Positions 55,830 through 64,000 of a DNA stretch of 64,000 nucleotides are shown piece after piece. The notes under the pieces are model-generated. The model saw only the letters and a program-made list of their open reading frames with translations, did not search any database and was not told where the DNA came from. The stretch covers positions 149,979 through 213,978 of the forward strand of contig CANTFK010000979.1 of NCBI GenBank assembly GCA_947646735.1, given 5' to 3'. This stretch comes from Peronospora farinosa (Eukaryota > Oomycota > Peronosporomycetes > Peronosporales > Peronosporaceae). Made by a program: the position numbers and the translations under genes. The first letter of the stretch is position 1; each line of letters starts with the position of its first letter.

Positions 55830-57990
55830 TTACTCGCGATTCACAAACTTACCAACCAAGCGAGGGATCGAATAACCGGGATGGTCGGTCATGGAAGGAC
55901 GATACTGGTCCCTCCACGGCTCTTTCATAGTACTTATGGATAATGCGGTGATCAGATTGGGTATGTTGGTCTGGTTCGTGGGCAAACCAGGATACCATAT
56001 CCTGACCTCGTTAAGACGAGGGAAATGAAGGAAGATCGGGTCCAGTAAAGTGTCCAGATCACATAGACCATCGATCATGCCTTGAAGAATCATGCCAAGC
56101 ACTTTTTTTCCACATGGGACCTGATCGTGATCGCCGTTGTTTTCTCTCTTGAGCCAATGTGGCCAAGGCAGGATCGGATCGACGATGTTGGGTCGATATC
56201 GGCAGAAAATGTGTCGCCTCCCAGATTGCCTGGCAATGACGGACTTTGAAATCGTTATACAAGCGTACCAATTCGTGGAACCATCCAGTACACTCGAAAG
56301 AGATCGGATCGACCAGTTGTTCATACAGCAGCCAGGGCTGGCGAGCGTATAATTGGCTGATTTGAGAGGAGGTGATCAACCCGGATGACCACTCGGAATC
56401 ACTAGGTTTCTGGAGTTTTCCAGAAGGAGCAGGGAATATGTAACCCCTAGGTTTCGAATAATGGTGGAAGAATATATCCAGATCCAATTCTGAAATGCAC
56501 AACAAGCTGATTCTGTGAGCGGACCAAGGAAGCGTATCGGATGACGCTCGAGGGACTCGATCACGATAACCTGGAGTCCAAAGATCACGAGAGATTGTGG
56601 TATCGAGGAGATCCGAGAATTCCTCCGCTGTCATCAATTGATTGCAAGGAATCCGAGGGTCGCTGTCGATACTGAGGCTATCCTCAGATTCACTGGAGGG
56701 TTTGCCAAATAAATCTGTCATCGACACTTGTGTCGGAGTTTCATGAGGGGACGTAATTGGACTAGGTGAGTCCACCACGATCGGTGAAGAAGGTGGAAAT
56801 ACCGGAGACCGAGCCACAGTGCGTCGTCGATTAGTCGATCGAGAAGAGGATAACGCAGCCAGCAGAGAGTCGTCCGTCTGATCGGAACCATACCCAAAAG
56901 GATCTTCTTCACTCGCATCTGTAGAAGATGAAGGAGAATTTCGGGGGGGGGGGGGTTCTGGGGTTGGTGACCCAGAAAGATCGGGGGAATTTGATCCTGA
57001 TCTGGGCGAATGCGATCTCGATCTCGAATTGTCTGGACCTGATCGTGTTGAAGCTATGGAATTTTCAAGGCTTGATCGGGCCGAGGTTGGGGAATGGTTG
57101 GGACTTGAATCATGGAGACTTGGGGACGTAGATGTTCTTCGAATGCGCTTGAGCACGGGCTGATCCGAGTCAGAAATTTTCCGCTGGCGCTTGTTCCGTT
57201 GTGAAGATACTTCACTAGAAGCAGCGGCTGGTGACGATGTTGAAGGCGGCGACCCGGTTTGATGTAACATACCAGACAAACGAGCGAAGAGAGAGTTCCG
57301 ATCCTTAACTTCCTGCCCAAGTTGATCGCGCTCAATCCGGATCGCGTCAAGCTGAAGTTGGGTATCATGGAGTTGCTGTTGGGATTGGATGTAGCGAGAC
57401 TTAAATTGGCTCTCGGAATTTTTGGCTTGAGCAGCCTGTTCCTTGGCCGACTTGGCGGAATCAAGCGCAGCTGCCAGCTTGTTCTGGACGGCAGCCAGCT
57501 GAAATTGAAAACGCTCCTCGGCCTTGTGGCGAGCTGCGGTGGCGTCGAGTAGAGAGGAACGCAGATCCGCGATCTCCATCTCCAGCTGGCCGATCTGTTC
57601 CAATTCTTGGCGATACTCCTCTGCCGATCGAGTCGCAATTTGCAATTCGCAGCACAAGGAATTATACTTGTATGACACGAATTTCGCGAAATTTCCAGCC
57701 AATTCACGATCAGCTTGAATCTCGCGTTCCAAACGAGCGCAGCGAGTTTCTTGGGAGTGCAATGCATCGTAAAGTGCTTCGTAATTGTCCAATACGTCCT
57801 GCTGGGTGTCCAAGCAGTCGTAGAGTTGGTCAATTTGGGCCTTCAGAGCAGCCCGATCCATGGTCGGAATGGCCCTCGCCCGACCACCAGGAAAACTTGC
57901 AAGCGATCGTGGAGTGGGCGCGATCGACGGTTGGTGGGAATTCGCGATCCGGTTAGATGGAACAGAAGCTTGACGTTGGAATGTCGACAT
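55830..57990 (-). CDS. Antisense ORF of the retrotransposon: coiled-coil nuclear-type protein, frameshifted near its end
   Basis: First ATG at 57990, antisense to the element. The first frame gives 643 aa, ending at 56059. Residues 45-235 are a strong Gln/Glu/Leu/Ala coiled coil; 266-286 hold basic clusters (RNKRQRK, KRIRR) fit for nuclear import; 245-430 are Ser/Pro rich; about 450-640 look folded, with many Trp, His and Tyr (EEFSDLL, ARQPWLLYEQL). At a seven-A run (56103-56109) a second frame, one base on, continues coherently to a stop at 55830. One extra A, or slippage there, would explain the split. Low stop density over 2 kb, clear domain layout and an ATG argue that it is real. Antisense ORFs between pol and 3' LTR are known in plant Tat/Ogre-type elements; I recall none described for Chronos. 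Function unknown. Confidence 0.65.
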
Positions 57991-58128
57991 GTTGAGAACG
58001 GGAATTTGAGCGAAGGAATAGAATATGCACGGACACACCAGCACTGTATGCCGGTGATCAGCGCAGGGGACGGCTGTGGTGAAGTCGATCAAGAAAAATT
58101 TGATCAACAATATCGAAAGTGATCATAA

Positions 58129-61100
58129 TGTGGACCACTTACACGGCGGAAGTCATATCCTATGGATTATACTTGGCTATTGTATGGGAGCGATCAAGAT
58201 CTATCGATGAATGATCGCATAGTTTATACTTGGCTATTGTATTGGAATGATAGCTTATCTGGATCGATCATGTGATGGCCACGGTTGGCCGAGGAGTACG
58301 CGGCGGTAATGACGATCAGGGTGGGAGATCGCTCGATCGCAATCGTCGATCGTGATCAACAAGTGTGATCGACGATCGTAACCTCGATCCAGAAAGCCGA
58401 TCGCGAGATGTAACTGGTTACAGATCGATCGTAACCTCGATCGACGGATCAAGATCGCGATGGTACGACGATCGTGATCAACAAGGGTGATCGACGATCG
58501 TGATCAACAAGTGTGATCGACGATCGTAACCTCGATCCAGAAAGCCGATCGCGATATGTAACTGGTTACAGATCGATCGTAACCTCGATCGACGGATCAA
58601 GATCGCGATGGTACGACGATCGTGATCAGCAAGGGTGATCGTCGATCGTGATCAACAAGTGTGATCGACGATCGTGATCAACAAGTATGATCGACGATCG
58701 TAACCTCGATCCAGAAAGCCGATCGCGGGATGTAACCGATTACAGATCGATCGTAACCTCGATCGACGGATCAAGATCGCGATGGTACGACGATCGTGAT
58801 CAGCAAGGGTGATCGACGATCGTGATCAACAAGTATGATCGACGATCGTAACCTCGATCCAGAAAGCCGATCGCGGGATGTAACCGATTACAGATCGATC
58901 GTAACCTCGATCGACGGATCAAGATCGCGATGGTACGACGATCGTGATCAGCAAGTGTGATCGTCGATCGTGATCAACAAGTGTGATCGACGATCGTGAT
59001 CAACAAGTATGATCGACGATCGTAACCTCGATCCAGAAAGCCGATCGCGAGATGTAACCGATTACAGATCGATCGTAACCTCGATCGACGGATCAAGATC
59101 GCGATGGTACGACGATCGTGATCAGCAGAGTGTGATCGTCGATCGTGATCAACAAGTATGATCGACGATCGTAACCTCGATCCAGAAAGCCGATCGCGGG
59201 ATGTAACCGATTACAGATCGATCGTAACCTCGATCGACGGATCAAGATCGCGATGGTACGACGATCGTGATCAGCAAGGGTGATCGTCGATCGTGATCAA
59301 CAAGTGTGATCGACGATCGTGATCAACAAGTATGATCGACGATCGTAACCTCGATCCAGAAAGCCGATCGCGGGATGTAACCGATTACAGATCGATCGTA
59401 ACCTCGATCGACGGATCAAGATCGCGATGGTACGACGATCGTGATCAGCAAGGGTGATCGTCGATCGTGATCAACAAGTGTGATCGACGATCGTGATCAA
59501 CAAGTATGATCGACGATCGTAACCTCGATCCAGAAAGCCGATCGCGGGATGTAACCGATTACAGATCGATCGTAACCTCGATCGACGGATCAAGATCGCG
59601 ATGGTACGACGATCGTGATCAGCAAGGGTGATCGTCGATCGTGATCAACAAGTATGATCGACGATCGTAACCTCGATCCAGAAAGCCGATCGCGGGATGT
59701 AACCGATTACAGATCGATCGTAACCTCGATCGACGGATCAAGATCGCGATGGTACGACGATCGTGATCAGCAAGGTGGTGATCGACGATCGTGATCAACA
59801 AGTATGATCGACGATCGTAACCTCGATCCAGAAAGCCGATCGCGGGATGTAACCGATTACAGATCGATCGTAACCTCGATCGACGGATCAAGATCGCGAT
59901 GGTACGACGATCGTGATCAACAAGGGTGATCGACGATCGTGATCAACAAGTATGATCGACGATCGTAACCTCGATCCAGAAAGCCGATCGCGGGATGTAA
60001 CCGATTACAGATCGATCGTAACCTCGATCGACGGATCAAGATCGCGATGGTACGACGATCGTGATCAGCAAGGGTGATCGTCGATCGTGATCAACAAGTG
60101 TGATCGACGATCGTGATCAACAAGTATGATCGACGATCGTAACCTCGATCCAGAAAGCCGATCGCGAGATGTAACCGATTACAGATCGATCGTAACCTCG
60201 ATCGACGGATCAAGATCGCGATGGTACGACGATCGTGATCAGCAAGGGTGATCGTCGATCGTGATCAACAAGTATGATCGACGATCGTAACCTCGATCCA
60301 GAAAGCCGATCGCGGGATGTAACCGATTACAGATCGATCGTAACCTCGATCGACGGATCAAGATCGCGATGGTACGACGATCGTGATCAGCAAGGGTGAT
60401 CGTCGATCGTGATCAACAAGTGTGATCGACGATCGTGATCAACAAGTATGATCGACGATCGTAACCTCGATCCAGAAAGCCGATCGCGGGATGTAACCGA
60501 TTACAGATCGATCGTAACCTCGATCGACGGATCAAGATCGCGATGGTACGACGATCGTGATCAGCAAGGGTGATCGTCGATCGTGATCAACAAGTATGAT
60601 CGACGATCGTAACCTCGATCCAGAAAGCCGATCGCGGGATGTAACCGATTACAGATCGATCGTAACCTCGATCGACGGATCAAGATCGCGATGGTACGAC
60701 GATCGTGATCAGCAAGGGTGATCGACGATCGTGATCAACAAGTATGATCGACGATCGTAACCTCGATCCAGAAAGCCGATCGCGGGATGTAACCGATTAC
60801 AGATCGATCGTAACCTCGATCGACGGATCAAGATCGCGATGGTACGACGATCGTGATCAACAAGGGTGATCGACGATCGTGATCAACAAGTATGATCGAC
60901 GATCGTAACCTCGATCCAGAAAGCCGATCGCGGGATGTAACCGATTACAGATCGATCGTAACCTCGATCGACGGATCAAGATCGCGATGGTACGACGATC
61001 GTGATCAGCAAGGGTGATCGTCGATCGTGATCAACAAGTGTGATCGACGATCGTGATCAACAAGTATGATCGACGATCGTAACCTCGATCCAGAAAGCCG

Positions 61101-62514
61101 ATCGCGAGATGTAACCGATTACAGATCGATCGTAACCTCGATCGACGGATCAAGATCGCGATGGTACGACGATCGTGATCAGCAAGGGTGATCGTCGATC
61201 GTGATCAACAAGTATGATCGACGATCGTAACCTCGATCCAGAAAGCCGATCGCGGGATGTAACCGATTACAGATCGATCGTAACCTCGATCGACGGATCA
61301 AGATCGCGATGGTACGACGATCGTGATCAGCAAGGGTGATCGTCGATCGTGATCAACAAGTGTGATCGACGATCGTGATCAACAAGTATGATCGACGATC
61401 GTAACCTCGATCCAGAAAGCCGATCGCGGGATGTAACCGATTACAGATCGATCGTAACCTCGATCGACGGATCAAGATCGCGATGGTACGACGATCGTGA
61501 TCAGCAAGGGTGATCGTCGATCGTGATCAACAAGTGTGATCGACGATCGTGATCAACAAGTATGATCGACGATCGTAACCTCGATCCAGAAAGCCGATCG
61601 CGGGATGTAACCGATTACAGATCGATCGTAACCTCGATCGACGGATCAAGATCGCGATGGTACGACGATCGTGATCAGCAAGGGTGATCGTCGATCGTGA
61701 TCAACAAGTGTGATCGACGATCGTGATCAACAAGTATGATCGACGATCGTAACCTCGATCCAGAAAGCCGATCGCGGGATGTAACCGATTACAGATCGAT
61801 CGTAACCTCGATCGACGGATCAAGATCGCGATGGTATCTGAAGTGGACCACATACCGAGATCTGATTTTCCTGAAAGAGACGACACGCGGCAGTAGGTAC
61901 TGTCATACAGATAGGCATAATCGTAGGATTTGGTATTTCATTGGTTAACATTAAACAGAGTTTCTTTTACTTCTAAGCACGCACGCAGACTTCTCTTCCG
62001 GGCGGATAACTTTGGCCCCCGACGATCAAGAGCTTCTGCTACGCTAAGACAAGTGATATCCCTGGATTGTTTGGCCAGGGATTACAAGAACTCTCAACCC
62101 AAGCAAAACCCCCCTGCGATCGGACGCAGTATACAACGTAAAGGACAAGGCACAAGATCGAGACGGCTCAAGTGGTCAGAAGATCAAGTGAAATCAAGTG
62201 GATCAAGTATCTACATTTGTATAAGGCGGTCTCAAGGCAGACCAGGGTGACTCATAGAGCACCCCCCATACAACTTTCGATCGCGTGAGGATTTTCCACG
62301 TGATCGACCCCCCCCCGACCAATCCCCAACCCTGGTCAAGTTCAGCATCGACTCAAGTCCACCGAGAAGAGTGCAGCCCGCCCTACCGACGGGTACACAA
62401 GGTGAGGAAGGAAAGTTACACGGATACGGGGTACCCCCTCCGTTAGTCGGTCGTCTGGGCGCCAGTGGAGAGTCGGGATCGCATCAGAAATTTTGTGATC
62501 GCCACTCCACCACA
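58129..62514 (+). repeat. 3' LTR (long form, about 4.4 kb)
   Basis: It begins TGTGGACCAC like the 5' LTR, then a unique part (58139-58340), a 3.5-kb GATC-rich minisatellite, and 61838-62514, which matches the 5' LTR. The right end at CCACCACA is sharp: beyond it the sequence becomes an unrelated-orientation RT fragment. No gene was seen. The antisense ORF must be transcribed from this side, so the LTR may act as a promoter in both directions. Confidence 0.72.
58340..61836 (+). repeat. GATC-rich minisatellite, about 22 units of 148 or 174 bp
   Basis: The landmark GCGATGGTACG occurs 22 times. Units are 148 or 174 bp and differ by one 26-bp subunit (TGATCGACGATCGTGATCAA + CAAGTA). Early copies alternate 148, 174, 148, 174. 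Every unit is packed with the palindromes CGATCG and TGATCA. Small open frames here are by-products. Confidence 0.95.
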
Positions 62515-64000
62515 TAAGCATAGGTCACTTCATGATCCAGAGGTTACCAAAATATCATCGATATAAGAACGGCGTCCTAATATGGACTCCTCGTGGTCCG
62601 CTTCAGATTGACCTATTTTGAACAAGTCAACCTGTTTCTCAGTGTTGGACTTCGAGAAAATCGTTAGAAATCCATAGAGAGCGTTATCCAACAGTCTCTG
62701 ATAGATCTGTGGTGCATTCTTCAGTCCAAACGGCATTCGTCTCCACTCAAACAATCCGAGCGGGGTTACAAACGCCGAGATTAAACGAGCTCGTTCAGTC
62801 ATGCTGACCACCCAAAGCCGCTAGCCATATCCAGTGAGCAGTACCACAAGGCCTTATCTAGGTCTTCCAGCAACTCATTCACGATAGGCATAGGGTACAC
62901 CATAAGCCGCGTTAAATCATTCACCATCCGGTAGTCAATGCACAGCCTTATATCCACCCCATTCTTCTTGACAATAATTACAATTGGACTGGCCCATGGG
63001 GAGGTGGAATGCTGGATTATCTTGGATGATAAGAGACCTTTTATCAAATCCGCCAGCTTCTCCCTAAATTGAGGGGCCACCTTCCGTACCCCTTGGGCGA
63101 TTGGCCTTGCGCTCCCAACATCAATGTCGCACACTGCTCCTCGAGCCGCCGGGGGTAATGCGTTACCTTTTCCCATCATTAAATGTCGTTTTCGCCATAT
63201 AATCTGGCGGAGGCGGTCTACCTCCTCCTTTGGAGTATCACCAGGGTCTGGAATCTGGATGTCTTCCAACATAACTTCGTTCGTGAATGGGGTGATCTCA
63301 AGGATAACAGACCAATTTTTGTCGATATCTTCGGCGCATAAATCTCCACTCTCGTGAACACAGACCTGGTCATCGGAAGTATCTACTTCAGCCTTGATGA
63401 CCTGTGGACACACCTCTAGGTGGACCGATGGACTCCCTTCTGGGTGGGCCTGTGGACCCCCTTCTGGGTGGGCCTGTGGACCCCCCTCTGGGTGGACCTG
63501 TGGACCCCCTCTGGGTGGGCCTGTTGACCCTCTTCCAGGTGGACCCTCTCCATATCGGTCATATCCTTAGATGAGACTTCCTTGCCCACGCTGGCTTTAG
63601 CCGGTTGACCTCCATCGAGGGCCTCCCCTCAGACTCCTGATCTGATGGTAATGACTCAGGGTCCCTCATAATAGACTCGTGCACCACGTTAACCAGTCCC
63701 CGTCCGTAGCAACATCTTCTGTGGAGTCGTGTACTGAGGTCTCTCGACCATCGGACCTTGGTATGCTTCATCTTGAGTGGTCTCTGCATCTTCCCCGTCG
63801 GTGGTTGCTTGGTAGGCTAATTTTTTCATTCAGCATACCTCATAGAACCAGCTGACACGAATTCTTGGGCCCGGGGAGCCCGGTCCTTAGCCAGCCAGAT
63901 GCCCAGCTTGGTATCCTCGTGTAGGATCAGGTCCTTGTCACTGACATTGGTGACCCTCAAGAATTGGCGATGTCCATGTCCTTGGATCATTGTAGTCACC
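62515..64000 (-). mobile_element. Decayed relative of the Chronos-like element (pol part, minus strand)
   Basis: Read on the minus strand from 64000: a post-protease segment (RVTNVSDKDLIL, compare QLTNLSDREVIV in the intact pol), a spacer, then GNALPPAARGAVCDIDVG and RT motifs (STSPWASPIVIIVKKNG, MPFGLKNAPQIYQRLLDNAL, YIDDIL). It has a stop and frameshift near 63830, another frameshift near 62812 (in MASGF/MTERA), and a TGG to TGA change near 62528. It stops at the LTR end of the intact element. It is clearly diverged, hence another subfamily. It runs off the right window edge. Confidence 0.88.
63421..63546 (-). repeat. 24-bp coding minisatellite within the decayed element
   Basis: Five imperfect units of TGGACCCCCTTCTGGGTGGG + CCTG. 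The length is a multiple of three; on the minus strand it reads as Pro/Gly/His/Glu-rich octapeptides in the spacer between protease and RT. One unit is a base short. Confidence 0.85.

Larger units (their letters stand above)
46595..62514 (+). mobile_element. Nearly complete Chronos-like Ty3/Gypsy LTR retrotransposon
   Basis: Order on the plus strand: 5' LTR, gag (47639-50005, one internal stop), pol by -1 frameshift (to 55644), polypurine tract (55731-55760), an antisense ORF (57990 to 55830, minus), then 3' LTR. Pol carries protease, RT, a degenerate first RNase H, a second complete plant-like RNase H, DD35E integrase and a chromodomain. As I recall, the extra RNase H plus chromodomain defines the Chronos group described in oomycetes. 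The right ends of both LTRs are firm (homology stops at CCACCACA at 47638 and at 62514). The left ends (TGTGGACCAC) are less certain. No matching target-site duplication is seen: CTGGG lies before the left LTR and TAAGC after the right one. Confidence 0.85.

Noticed and set aside
58340..61836. CRISPR-like array
   Set aside because: There are no unique spacers; units are wholly repetitive and lie in a eukaryotic LTR.
46595..62514. Simple nested insertion of the element into one older element
   Set aside because: The flanking minus-strand fragments (gag-protease on the left, RT on the right) are in the wrong order to be halves of one copy, and no target-site duplication is seen.

Overview
The window looks like nuclear DNA of an oomycete, most likely Peronosporales (Phytophthora or downy-mildew type). 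The reasons are short GT-AG introns of about 70-90 bp in otherwise compact genes, a secreted GH17 glucanase of oomycete style, a pseudo-ATPase fragment that best resembles oomycete PDR-type ABCG transporters, and a Ty3/Gypsy element with an extra plant-like RNase H plus a chromodomain. As I recall, that combination defines the oomycete 'Chronos' group. Species cannot be told from the sequence alone.

Layout. 1-24712 (minus strand): one enormous repeat-protein locus. The coding direction runs from an ATG at 24712 leftwards: a unique N-terminal part of about 550 aa, five near-identical 96-codon 'type B' repeats, then about 73 near-identical 96/99-codon 'type A' repeats that run off the left edge. 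The type A array stays in one frame for 14 kb (7481-21518) and is frame-broken five or six times left of that. The type B/type A joint (21519-21600) looks like corrupted consensus and shifts the frame.

24713-45000: an ordinary gene-containing region. It holds decayed gene remnants, a triple-BED-finger hAT-derived protein (26894-29815, +), a four-exon IST1 homologue (-), a small membrane protein (-), a TrmH/SpoU-type RNA methyltransferase (-), a GH17 glucanase with one in-frame stop (+), a two-exon Cys-rich type I membrane protein (+), a small Cys/His-motif protein (-), and the TFIIH helicase XPB (-).

45100-64000: transposon-dominated. It contains a Gypsy integrase scrap with LTR-like DNA, an inverted gag-protease scrap, then a nearly complete Chronos-like Gypsy element (about 46595-62514), followed by a second, decayed relative on the minus strand. 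The element carries gag (one in-frame stop), pol (1900 codons intact), a candidate -1 ribosomal frameshift cassette at the gag/pol joint supported by a compensatory base pair in the inverted copy, an antisense coiled-coil ORF between pol and the 3' LTR, and LTRs swollen by GATC-rich minisatellites (1.0 kb versus 4.4 kb).

The cellular genes do not form an operon or pathway; they are independent eukaryotic genes. The element's parts do form a system: gag, frameshift signal, protease, reverse transcriptase, two RNase H domains, integrase and chromodomain, plus an antisense gene of unknown role.
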